DNA from: Pseudomonadota bacterium
GTDB taxonomy: Bacteria; Myxococcota; Polyangia; Polyangiales; Polyangiaceae
Assembly: GCA_023419055.1 (NCBI GenBank)
Contig: JAEZYO010000886.1
Span: 1 to 7,481, forward strand
Length of the DNA stretch: 7,481 nucleotides
Direction of reading: 5' to 3'
A model generated the notes under the pieces. The model had not been told where the DNA came from, did no database searches, and saw nothing but the letters and a program-made list of their open reading frames with translations. The position numbers were made by a program, and so were the translations under genes. Positions 1 to 6,711 of this stretch are shown in pieces (the stretch's first letter is position 1; each line of letters starts with the position of its first letter).

Positions 1-168
1 GGCATCGCCAAGATCCGCGCCGTGATCGTCGACGACAGCGAGGGGATCGCCCAGAGCCTGGATCGCGCGCTCGAGCGCTCGGTCGAGGCCTATCGAGACC
101 CCTGGCAAGAAGCCCTGAGCCCTGCGACGCCGAACCAGTTCGCGTCGCGTCTACCCATCGTCCAGTGA
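1..168 (+). CDS. nirB: Nitrite reductase [NAD(P)H] large subunit, C-terminal end (partial)
   Basis: This is the last 55 codons of a gene that begins outside the window; the frame is open from base 1 to the TGA at 166-168. The visible peptide reads GIAKIRAVIVDDSEGIAQSL and continues through ALERSVEAYRDPWQEAL. It resembles the extreme C-terminus of NirB-type assimilatory siroheme nitrite reductases, where a V(V)DDS-GI segment is followed by a helix and a conserved Y-x3-W. The full enzyme reduces nitrite to ammonium in the cytoplasm with NAD(P)H, using FAD, Fe-S and siroheme. None of those cofactor sites lie in this fragment, so the call rests on tail similarity plus the adjacent nirD-like gene 13 bp downstream. 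The main alternative would be another member of the sulfite/nitrite reductase family. Confidence 0.82.
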   Translation, partial: GIAKIRAVIVDDSEGIAQSLDRALERSVEAYRDPWQEALSPATPNQFASRLPIVQ

Positions 169-173
169 GGAGG
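167..173 (+). promoter_or_regulatory. Ribosome binding site of nirD
   Basis: GAGGAGG overlaps the nirB stop codon and lies 8 bp before the ATG at 182. It is a near-perfect Shine-Dalgarno sequence. It fixes the nirD start and implies translational coupling with nirB. Confidence 0.75.
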
Positions 174-181
174 CGAAGACC

Positions 182-508
182 ATGGAGATCACGCTCGGCC
201 CCGTCAGCGCCATCCCCGAAGGGGAAGGTCGCACCTTCGACACCGGTCGCTGCCGGCTCGCGGTGTTTCGGAGCCGAGACGGCTCCGTCTTCGCGACACA
301 AGCCGATTGTCCGCACCAGGCCGGACCTCTCGCCGACGGCTTGCTCGGCGGCAGCACGCTGATTTGCCCGCTCCACTCGTGGAAGTTCGATCTCACGACG
401 GGCAAGGGCCTCTCCGGTGCCTGCGATCTGAAGATCTATCCGGTGCGCCTGAGCGCGACGGGGCAAGTCCTGGTAGAGCTCGCGGAGAGCAGCGAGGCCG
501 CGGAGTAG
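182..508 (+). CDS. nirD: Nitrite reductase small subunit, Rieske [2Fe-2S] type
   Basis: A complete 108-residue protein, the usual length for NirD/NasE small subunits. It carries an intact Rieske signature: C43-P-H45 in DCPHQAGPL and C62-P-L-H65 in ICPLHSWKFD. This gives the two Cys and two His ligands of a [2Fe-2S] cluster. The N-terminal part (residues 1-40) and C-terminal strand (85-101) fit the small Rieske beta-fold. There is no signal peptide or membrane segment, so it should be cytoplasmic. It starts 13 bp after nirB with a strong ribosome binding site, so the two are co-transcribed. The expected role is as partner of NirB in reducing nitrite to ammonium. Enterobacterial NirD has lost the Rieske ligands; this one keeps them, as Bacillus NasE does. 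A stand-alone dioxygenase-type Rieske ferredoxin is the alternative, but the nirB neighbour argues against it. Confidence 0.87.
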   Translation: MEITLGPVSAIPEGEGRTFDTGRCRLAVFRSRDGSVFATQADCPHQAGPLADGLLGGSTLICPLHSWKFDLTTGKGLSGACDLKIYPVRLSATGQVLVELAESSEAAE

Positions 509-731
509 TCATGTCGAGCCATTCCGTCTGACCTGAGTCGCCCGCGCTGGAGCAACCGCCTTCATGCGTGACGCTTCAAGCCGACGACGGGTCACACCTA
601 CTTGCGCCTTCAAGGTTTCAGGCTCCGGCGTCGGTGCTCAGAGGTGACCGAAGAGTCTTCGAATGCGAAGCGGTTTGGCTCCGTGACGGATCGACCTCGG
701 AAGCAGGCCAGGGAAGCTGATTCGGCTTCCG
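509..731. other. Intergenic region after nirD, no gene recognised
   Basis: Reading frames here are short or low-complexity (rich in Arg, Ser and Ala), and none resembles a protein family I know. The stretch contains an odd-length perfect palindrome with arms CGAAGA and TCTTCG around a central G (about 650-662). It also contains most of the longer inverted repeat listed separately. I see no T-tract that would mark an obvious intrinsic terminator for nirBD. Confidence 0.5.
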
Positions 732-732
732 A
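697..732. repeat. Nested inverted repeat downstream of nirD
   Basis: TCGGAAGC at 697-704 is the exact reverse complement of GCTTCCGA at 725-732, giving an 8-bp stem around a 20-nt loop. Inside that loop GGAAGC (712-717) can pair instead with GCTTCC (725-730), giving a 6-bp stem with a 7-nt loop. The two hairpins are mutually exclusive because they share the right arm. It could end nirBD transcription or be debris next to the HNH remnant. There is no T-run, so the role is open. Confidence 0.45.
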
Positions 733-1131
733 TGCTTCGAGGGGATCGGAGCAGGCGGCCTTCAGCCAGGAAACCGAAAAGACGACTCGAACAGACTCAG
801 AGATGGCAGCGCCGCCGCGCCAGCGGAAGGCATGTCCCTGCTCACGTCCGGCCGCACCGTCTTCGAACGCGACGAGGGGCGCTGCACGTACACCGGCCCA
901 TGGGGTCGGCGCTGCGCCGAGACCCATCGGCGCGAGCTGGATCACCTGCAAGCGTTCGCATCGGAAGGCGAACACACGGCGCAGAACCTCACTCTACGCT
1001 GCAGTGCTCACAATGCGCTCGCCGCCGAAGAGGATTTCAGGAGAGACTTCGTCGAGCAGCAGCGAGACTCGAGCGAGCACGAGTCGTGGTCCAGAGCATT
1101 GGAGCGTGAGTTCGAGCCAAGCTCTCCCTGA
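732..1131 (+). pseudogene. Frameshifted HNH endonuclease remnant (C-terminal module)
   Basis: Two overlapping frames together spell one recognisable C-terminal HNH nuclease module. The first frame (from about 732) gives RKPKRRLEQTQ, then SGRHVPAHVR. The second frame (to the TGA at 1129-1131) gives RTVFERDEGRCTY, then ELDHLQAF, then QNLTLRCSAHNALAAEEDF. They join smoothly if one base is dropped in the GGCC run near 851-853, so a +1 insertion is the simplest reading. The HNH core survives in the second frame: the His of LDH, the Asn of QNL and the His of AHN, plus Cys residues in GRC, RRC and LRC as likely zinc ligands. The large N-terminal domain these proteins usually carry is not seen upstream. 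A standalone 99-aa product from the ATG at 832 is possible in principle, but that ATG lies out of frame inside the conserved HVPAHVR segment and has no ribosome binding site. I therefore call it a decayed copy. I associate such fragments with Myxococcota genomes; that is a recollection about the family, not something tested here. Confidence 0.68.
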
Positions 1132-1171
1132 AGCGCCAGCTCGCCTCGGCACCGGCAATGTATTTCCGGAA

Positions 1172-1193
1172 GTTCGGTGGGCCGCCTCCGAAC
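1172..1193. terminator. Hairpin between convergent genes, possible bidirectional terminator
   Basis: GTTCGGTGG (1172-1180) pairs with CCTCCGAAC (1185-1193) around the tetraloop GCCG: eight base pairs with a single T-T mismatch. It sits 5 bp past the stop codon of the minus-strand glycosyltransferase and 40 bp past the stop of the plus-strand HNH remnant, where a shared terminator is expected. Neither side has a T-tract, so it is not a textbook intrinsic terminator. Confidence 0.42.
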
Positions 1194-1198
1194 GCGGA

Positions 1199-2896
1199 CT
1201 ACCTTGAGGCGTCGACCACGAAAGGATCGTTCCGAGCTCGAGCGCATTCGAGGTAGCGAGGCGCGAGGTCATCGCGAACGAAGAGCGCGGAGCTCGAGTC
1301 TTGCACCACGCGCTGGTAGCCGCGCAGGCAGCTGCTGCTCTGGATCTCCGCGTTCAGTCCCACGTAGTTGCGGTGAGGAAGGAAGATGCCTTCGGGCCGA
1401 TCGCGCTGGCAGAGCTCGTCGAAGCTCTGCTCGCGAAAGAGCCACTCCTGGCTCAGAAGGCCGGCAAGATCGGTGACTTTGCCGCGCTGGAAGCGGAGCC
1501 CCGGTAAGCCCACCTCCGAGTGGTAGACGTGGATCTCTTCACCGAAGCAGGCCCGCAGGGTGTCGAGGCCGCGGTAGACGGTGTATCGAGACGTCTGCAG
1601 GTCCAAGAAGTCGTCGTCGCTGCGTAGGACGAGATCGTTCGCGCTCAGGGCACCGAACGATCCGAAGAGGACGACGAGCAGCGGCGCCAGGGCGAGGAGG
1701 GGGCGGTAGCGCCGACACTCGAGCGAGAACAGGAGCGCGATGCCGCCCGCGACCGTCGAGAGCTGGATGAACGTCGGGAAGAGGTCGAGGCGGAAGCCCT
1801 TCCCGGACGGCAGGCTTTGCGTGAAGAGGAGCCCTGCGAAGAGGGTGACGAGACCTGCGGCTGCGAGGCAGAGGGGGTTCCACGGAACGCGCTGACCCGG
1901 CGCGCCGGCGCGCGCGGAAGCGAGGACGAGCAGGGGCAAACACGGCGCGTAGAAGCGACCCTGCATGCCCATGACGTCGACCGTCGACCACCGATGGAAG
2001 ATCACGAATACCGCGGCGGCCGAGAGGAGAACGAGGTTTTTGCGATCTCGAAGGAAGAGCGCTCGCAAGAACAGCGGCGCGGCGGACAGCGCGAACAGAG
2101 CGAAGCGCTGGGATCCGACCTCCGCCGAGAGCCGGAGGAAGTGCTCGTCGTAGGGGCTGAACGCCTTCTGCTTCGCGTAGAACGGCAGCGGCAAGGCGGT
2201 ACCGTAGTAGAGCTGGAAGAAGAGCAGTGCGCTCGCGAGCCCCTGGGCTGCGAGCGCCACCTCGATCCAGGCACGGCGACCGATTCTCCACCAGCGCTCG
2301 ACGAGGAGCAGTGAGCCGAGCAGCGCCGCGTCCGGGCGCGTCAGGTAAACGAAGAGCATGGACAGCGGCCTCGCGCTCCAGGGAGCGCGCTCGCTCGTGC
2401 TGGCCCAGAGCAGGACCGTGACGGAAAGCACCGCCAGCGCCGTTTCCATCCCCGTGATGGCGGGGAAGAGCAGGACGGCCGTGCAGAACGCGAAGGTCGC
2501 AGACAGGCCGCGATCCGCGCGCGCAGTCAGACGAACCAGGATGGCGAAGGCGGCGACGAGGCAGACGATCGAGAACACGCGCGCGGCGAGCGCGTAGTAG
2601 GTGCGCGTCAGCCCCGCGAGGACCACGGCCACGGCCTGGAAGGATTGCGAGGTCGCGCCGTAGACGGGCCCTTCGTCGAGGTTCCACGCGAGCGCTCCGT
2701 GATCCAGCGCGTTCAACGCCATGCGCTTGAAGAAATGCGCGTCGTCGTAGGGCTCGATGCTCGCGTACGCCGTCGCGAAGAGCGTCGCGACGACGGCGTA
2801 CAGCGCGACCATTCGGCGCTGGTTGGCCGTGAACCAGCGCCCCGAGGCGAGTAGGGTGGCAACCGCAGCCCGAAGCATCGTCGCGCGAGAGCGCAC
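1199..2896 (-). CDS. Polytopic membrane glycosyltransferase, GT-C fold (AftB/ArnT-like)
   Basis: A 565-residue integral membrane protein with roughly 10-12 hydrophobic segments between residues 29 and 418, followed by a soluble C-terminal domain (about 420-565). Features seen: an acidic motif EPYDDAHF (48-55) in the first extracytoplasmic loop, G149-M-E-T-A-L, T186-R-P-D-A, and GRFYAPCLP (313-321). An Asp-rich motif in loop 1 plus an R-P-D motif is typical of GT-C enzymes that use polyprenyl-phosphate sugars on the outer face of the membrane. The motif set recalls the mycobacterial arabinosyltransferase AftB family and relatives of unknown specificity. The sugar and acceptor cannot be told from sequence; cell-envelope polysaccharide or lipid is an inference. 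The start is uncertain: the longest form uses GTG at 2896, ATG at 2878 is equally plausible, and neither has a good ribosome binding site. It begins 54 bp after the nasB-like gene on the same strand and may receive read-through from it, but is probably functionally unrelated. Confidence 0.72.
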   Translation of the reverse strand: MRSRATMLRAAVATLLASGRWFTANQRRMVALYAVVATLFATAYASIEPYDDAHFFKRMALNALDHGALAWNLDEGPVYGATSQSFQAVAVVLAGLTRTYYALAARVFSIVCLVAAFAILVRLTARADRGLSATFAFCTAVLLFPAITGMETALAVLSVTVLLWASTSERAPWSARPLSMLFVYLTRPDAALLGSLLLVERWWRIGRRAWIEVALAAQGLASALLFFQLYYGTALPLPFYAKQKAFSPYDEHFLRLSAEVGSQRFALFALSAAPLFLRALFLRDRKNLVLLSAAAVFVIFHRWSTVDVMGMQGRFYAPCLPLLVLASARAGAPGQRVPWNPLCLAAAGLVTLFAGLLFTQSLPSGKGFRLDLFPTFIQLSTVAGGIALLFSLECRRYRPLLALAPLLVVLFGSFGALSANDLVLRSDDDFLDLQTSRYTVYRGLDTLRACFGEEIHVYHSEVGLPGLRFQRGKVTDLAGLLSQEWLFREQSFDELCQRDRPEGIFLPHRNYVGLNAEIQSSSCLRGYQRVVQDSSSALFVRDDLAPRYLECARARNDPFVVDASR

Positions 2897-2950
2897 CGAG
2901 GCTCTACCCCGGCGATGTTCAGTGCCGTAGCAAATTCTTCGCGAAGCGAA

Positions 2951-4387
2951 TCAGGACGCCGAGGCGAGCGGCAATGAGGTCTTCTTGGCGTGCCGCGTGA
3001 GGAGCTGCGCGAGCTCTCCCTTGCAGGAGCCGCAGCCCGTACCCGCGCGGGTGGCGGCGCCGATGCCCTCGATCGAGTCGCACCCGCCGGCGATGCACTC
3101 CTTGATCTGGACGTCGGTCACCTTGTTACAGTTACAGACCACCCGCTCGCCGCTCGAAGCAGCGGGCGCGTTCACCAGCGCCTCGAGCGGGTCCTCGGGC
3201 ATCAGGTCGCCGCGATCGAAGAGCTGGACCAGCGTACCCGCCGCGCTCGCGTTGCCGACCAAAATGGCCCCGATGAGCCGCCCCTCGCGCACGATGATCT
3301 TGCGGTAGGTGCTCTTACGCTCTTCGAGGATCTGAAAGACGTCGTCGTCCGGGCGCTCCGGTTCCGAGCAGCCCATCGACGCCACCTCGAGGCCCGCCAC
3401 CTTGAGGCGCGTGTACAGCTTGGAACCCTTGTAGCGGACGCCGAGGTTCTGCCCGGTGAGCACGTCCGCGAGCGTCGCCGCCTGCTCCCAGACCGGCGCG
3501 ACGATGCCGTAGGTCTTGCCGTTGTGCTCGGCGCACTCCCCGAACGCGTACACGGACGCCACCTCGGTCGCGAGCGAGTCGTTCACGATGATGGCGCGGT
3601 TGACGGGCAGGCCCGAGGCGCGAGCCACGTCGATGCGCGGCCGCACGCCGCAGGCGAGCACGATGAGGTCGGCGGAGAGCCGCGTGCCGTCGTCGAGGAA
3701 GACTCCCTGCACCGAGTCCTCGCCGTAGACCGCCTCCACCGTGCGACCGAGCTTCACGAAGATGCCGGTGCGCTCGATCTGTCGCGTCAGCATGTCCCCG
3801 CCGATGGCGTCGAGCTGAGCGTTCATCAGCGTCTGCGCGACGTGCACCACCGTGACGTGCAGGCCGAGATCGGCGAGCACCTTGGCCGCCTCGAGCCCGA
3901 GCAAGCCGCCGCCCACGACCACGGCCGCGTCACCCGCGCGAGCGTGAGTGCGGATGCGCAGGCAGTCGCCGATGGTGCGATACACGAACGCGCCCCGCTT
4001 GAGCTCGCCGTTCTCGTCGAGCAAGCCGTGGAGCGGGGGCACGAGCGGCTGGCTGCCGGTCGCGAGCACGGCCACGTCGTAGCCGCGCGTCTTGCCGTCT
4101 TCGGTCTCCACGCGTTTGTGCAGCGTGTCGAGCTTGGTCACCCGCGAGCGGTCGATCAGGCGAATGTTGTTCTGATCGTACCACTCGGGCGTCTTGGTCA
4201 CGATGCTGTCGGGCGCCTCGCCCGCGAGCACCTTGCCGAGCATGATGCGGTTGTACGCGCCGCCCTGCTCTTCGCCGAAAACGCTGATCTCGTACTTGAG
4301 CGTGCCGCCTCGCTGCGCGAGCTCGTCGAGCAGGCGGCACGTGCCCATGCCGTTGCCGATGATGGCAAGCTTCTTCCTCGTGGCCAT
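2951..4387 (-). CDS. nasB: NasB-like FAD/NAD(P)H electron-transfer subunit with BFD [2Fe-2S] domain
   Basis: A 478-residue flavoprotein built like the N-terminal half of NirB. In order: an FAD-binding Rossmann motif I-I-G-N-G-M-G (9-15), the conserved L-A-T-G-S-Q-P segment (108-114), an NAD(P)H-binding motif G159-G-G-L-L-G-L-E-A (159-167), and the second FAD contact A-F-G-E-C (281-285). A C-terminal BFD-type [2Fe-2S] domain follows, with Cys418-N-Cys420 and Cys452-x2-Cys455. It stops there: the sulfite-reductase-like and siroheme domains of a true nitrite reductase are absent. The likely role is to pass electrons from NAD(P)H through FAD and the Fe-S cluster to the nitrate reductase encoded immediately upstream. 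The ATG directly follows the nasA TAA with no bases between, so translation is almost certainly coupled. Bacillus NasB is the closest functional model, though that protein is considerably longer. Generic annotation as a nitrite reductase large subunit would be misleading. Confidence 0.85.
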   Translation of the reverse strand: MATRKKLAIIGNGMGTCRLLDELAQRGGTLKYEISVFGEEQGGAYNRIMLGKVLAGEAPDSIVTKTPEWYDQNNIRLIDRSRVTKLDTLHKRVETEDGKTRGYDVAVLATGSQPLVPPLHGLLDENGELKRGAFVYRTIGDCLRIRTHARAGDAAVVVGGGLLGLEAAKVLADLGLHVTVVHVAQTLMNAQLDAIGGDMLTRQIERTGIFVKLGRTVEAVYGEDSVQGVFLDDGTRLSADLIVLACGVRPRIDVARASGLPVNRAIIVNDSLATEVASVYAFGECAEHNGKTYGIVAPVWEQAATLADVLTGQNLGVRYKGSKLYTRLKVAGLEVASMGCSEPERPDDDVFQILEERKSTYRKIIVREGRLIGAILVGNASAAGTLVQLFDRGDLMPEDPLEALVNAPAASSGERVVCNCNKVTDVQIKECIAGGCDSIEGIGAATRAGTGCGSCKGELAQLLTRHAKKTSLPLASAS

Positions 4388-6517
4388 TTAGGATTGCACC
4401 CTTCGGATCCCGCCGAGCGAGCGAGCGCGCACGGCACATACTTTGAACTCGGGCATGCGGCTCGTCGGATCGAGCGCAGGAATGGTCAGCAGGTTCGCTG
4501 CCTGGCGGCCGCCCCAGTGGAACGGCGCGAACAGCGTGTCCGTCCGGATGTCGGCGCTGATGGTCACCGAGAACACGACGCTCCCGCGGCGGCTCTCGAC
4601 CACGAGCGAATCGCCGTCCATGACGCCGAGCTCCTTCGCGAGCCGCGGATGAATCTGCAGGAGCGGCGCTGGCTTCGCGTCGATCAGCGCGTCCACCCGG
4701 CGGGTCTGCGCGCCGGAGTTGTAGTGCTCCTTGTAGCGGCCGGTCGTGAAGTAGAGCGGGTAGTCCTTGTCGGGGAGCTCCGCGGCGGGCCGGTAGGGGA
4801 CGAAGACGAACTTCGCTCGCCCCGAAGGGTGATGGAAGCGCTCGGCGAACATGCGCGGCGTGCCGGGGTGACCGGGTGACGGACAGGGCCAGAACAGGCC
4901 CTTCTCGCGATCGATCGCCTCGTAGGTCATGCCGCTGTAGTCGGCCTTGGCGCCGGCGGTGGCGCGCCGGAGCTCGCCGAAGACCTGCTCCGTCGAGTCG
5001 AACTCGAACCCCGCGACGCCCAGCCGCCGGGCGAGCTCGCCGAAGATCTGGATGTCCGTCTTCACGTGGGGCGGCGGCTCCTGCACGCGGCGCCGCAGGA
5101 TCACGCGCCCCTCGAGGTTCGTCATCGTGCCCTCCTCTTCACCCCACTGGGCGACCGGCAAGATCACGTGAGCGTTCTCGGAGGTCTCGTTCCTGAACGC
5201 GTCGCAAACCACGAGCAGGTCGAGCGCCGCGAGCTTCTCCGTGATGTTCCCGGAGTGCGGCGACGCGACGGCGACGTTCGACCCGAACACGAGCAGGGCG
5301 CGGATACCGCCCTTCGGGCCGAGCGAATCGAGGAGCTCGTAGGCGCTCTTGCCCTTGCGAGGCAGACTGCTCGCGGGCACGCCCCACACCTTGGCCACGG
5401 CCTCGCGGCTCGCCTCGTCTTCGATCAGGCGATACCCCGGGAGCTGGTCGGCCTTCTGCCCGTGCTCTCGGCCGCCTTGCCCGTTGCCTTGTCCGGTGAG
5501 GCACCCGTAGCCGCTCGCGGTTTTTCCCACCTTGCCGAGCGCGAGCATGAGGTTGATGAGCGCGAGCACCGTGTCCGCGCCTTTGGACTGCTGCTCGGCG
5601 CCGCGCCCCGAGAGGATCATGCTGCGCTCCGCGGCCAGGAGGTGCACGGCCTTGAGCTGGCGCTCGATCGTGACGCCGGTGAGGCGCTCGACGTGATCGG
5701 GCTGGATCATGAGGAGAGCTCGCTTGAGCTCCGCCCAATCTTCGGTGCGCTCCGCGATGTACCGCTCGTCGATGAGCTTCTCTTCGACCGCGAGGTAGAG
5801 CAGGCCGTTGGCGAGCGCGAGGTCGCTGCCCGGCGTGAGCTGCAAGTGGAGCGTCGCGCCGCGCGCGGTCTCGGTCTTGCGCGGATCGACCACGATCGAG
5901 CTGCCGCCGCGGTTCTTCTGCTCGAAGACCCACTGCATGATGGGCGGCATCGTGTCCGCGCAGTTCGAGCCCCAGAGCATCAGCGTCTGGGTCTCGGCGA
6001 TGTCCGAGACCGGGAACGGCAAGCCGCGGTCCACGCCGAACGCCCGGTTTTGCCCGGCCGCCGCGCTCGACATGCAATAGCGCCCGTTATAGTCGATGTT
6101 CGGCGTGCCGAGCGCCAGGCGCGCGAACTTACCGAGCAAGTACGTCTTCTCGTTCGTGAGCGCTCCGCTCCCGAACGCTCCGAGCGCGCTCGCGCCGTAC
6201 TCGGCCTTGATCTCGAGCAGCCGCTCGGCGACGAAATCGAGCGCGGTCTCCCACGACGCCTCGACCAGCCGCCCGTCGCGTCGCAAGAGCGGCGAGAGCA
6301 CGCGCTCGGGGTGATCGAGCAGCGCCGCGGACGTGAACCCCTTGATGCACATCTGCCCGCGGTTCACCGGGAAGTCTTCGTCCGCTCGGATGTCGAGTCG
6401 CGGCTTGTTCGCCTCGACCCGAGTGACGGTCATGCCGCACTGAAAGGCGCAGTACGGACAGTGGGTCTTCTGACTCTCGGCGGGGACCACGTGAAGCTGC
6501 GGCGCGGGACGCGACAT
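4388..6517 (-). CDS. nasA: Assimilatory nitrate reductase catalytic subunit (Mo-bisMGD)
   Basis: A 709-residue cytoplasmic molybdoenzyme of the DMSO-reductase superfamily that reduces nitrate to nitrite. The N-terminal [4Fe-4S] site is Cys20-x2-Cys23-x3-Cys27-x29-Cys57 (THCPYCAFQCGM, then GQMCIKG). The predicted molybdenum ligand is Cys148 in NGRYCMSSA, the Cys-Met-Ser-Ser-Ala form typical of NasA/NapA/NarB rather than formate dehydrogenases. Further family segments are LWGSNCADTMPP (181-192), QGNGQGGREHGQKADQLPGY (343-362), EEEGTMTNLEGR (460-471), and a C-terminal cofactor-binding domain with TTGRYKEHYN (591-600) and DPTSRMPEFKVCAVR (683-697). There is no Tat signal, so it is not periplasmic NapA. 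It lacks the extra C-terminal BFD domain found in Klebsiella-type NasA; that domain is on the partner protein encoded next. I chose the ATG at 6517, just ahead of the first cluster motif, with ACGGAG a few bases upstream. The frame stays open far beyond it, but only as antisense of intergenic DNA and the carbonic anhydrase gene. Confidence 0.92.
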   Translation of the reverse strand: MSRPAPQLHVVPAESQKTHCPYCAFQCGMTVTRVEANKPRLDIRADEDFPVNRGQMCIKGFTSAALLDHPERVLSPLLRRDGRLVEASWETALDFVAERLLEIKAEYGASALGAFGSGALTNEKTYLLGKFARLALGTPNIDYNGRYCMSSAAAGQNRAFGVDRGLPFPVSDIAETQTLMLWGSNCADTMPPIMQWVFEQKNRGGSSIVVDPRKTETARGATLHLQLTPGSDLALANGLLYLAVEEKLIDERYIAERTEDWAELKRALLMIQPDHVERLTGVTIERQLKAVHLLAAERSMILSGRGAEQQSKGADTVLALINLMLALGKVGKTASGYGCLTGQGNGQGGREHGQKADQLPGYRLIEDEASREAVAKVWGVPASSLPRKGKSAYELLDSLGPKGGIRALLVFGSNVAVASPHSGNITEKLAALDLLVVCDAFRNETSENAHVILPVAQWGEEEGTMTNLEGRVILRRRVQEPPPHVKTDIQIFGELARRLGVAGFEFDSTEQVFGELRRATAGAKADYSGMTYEAIDREKGLFWPCPSPGHPGTPRMFAERFHHPSGRAKFVFVPYRPAAELPDKDYPLYFTTGRYKEHYNSGAQTRRVDALIDAKPAPLLQIHPRLAKELGVMDGDSLVVESRRGSVVFSVTISADIRTDTLFAPFHWGGRQAANLLTIPALDPTSRMPEFKVCAVRARSLGGIRRVQS

Positions 6518-6549
6518 CCGACTCCGTGATGGAGCGCTCGTGATGGTTT

Positions 6550-6569
6550 CAGAGCGGTGTCGCGCTCTG
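6550..6569 (-). promoter_or_regulatory. Hairpin in the nasA leader, proximal
   Basis: A perfect 7-bp stem, CAGAGCG with CGCTCTG, closes a 6-nt loop that reads CGACAC in the nasA sense. It ends 32 bp before the nasA start codon, so it would lie in the 5' leader if transcription begins upstream. There is no U-tract after it, so it is not an obvious terminator. It could be an RNA control element or an operator of dyad symmetry. Confidence 0.4.
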
Positions 6570-6711
6570 TTGCGGGGTGGAAACACATTTTTGTCGAGTG
6601 CTGCGTCGCGCGCGCCGCTGCGAGGCAACCCTCGAGGATGATCGAGGCGTTTTCTGCACGCGTTTCGAGGAGAACTTCGGGGCGACCCGAACCCTGTCGC
6701 GGCTACCGGGC

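Noticed and set aside
602..1207. A 201-residue + strand frame across the intergenic region and HNH remnant
   Set aside because: It is Ser/Arg-rich with no recognisable domain, and it overlaps the HNH-coding frames whose motifs are clear.
2938..2950. A small hairpin (TTCGC/GCGAA, 3-nt loop) just after the nasB-like stop, as a terminator
   Set aside because: Only five base pairs with a tight loop and no clear T-tract, so it is too weak to call a terminator.
2990..4879. A 629-residue open frame on the + strand opposite nasB and the end of nasA
   Set aside because: Its composition is Arg/His/Ala/Val-rich, as expected for an antisense shadow in GC-rich DNA. It shows no family resemblance and overlaps two strongly supported genes.
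5066..6529. A 487-residue open frame on the + strand opposite nasA
   Set aside because: Another antisense shadow of a high-confidence gene, with no motifs.
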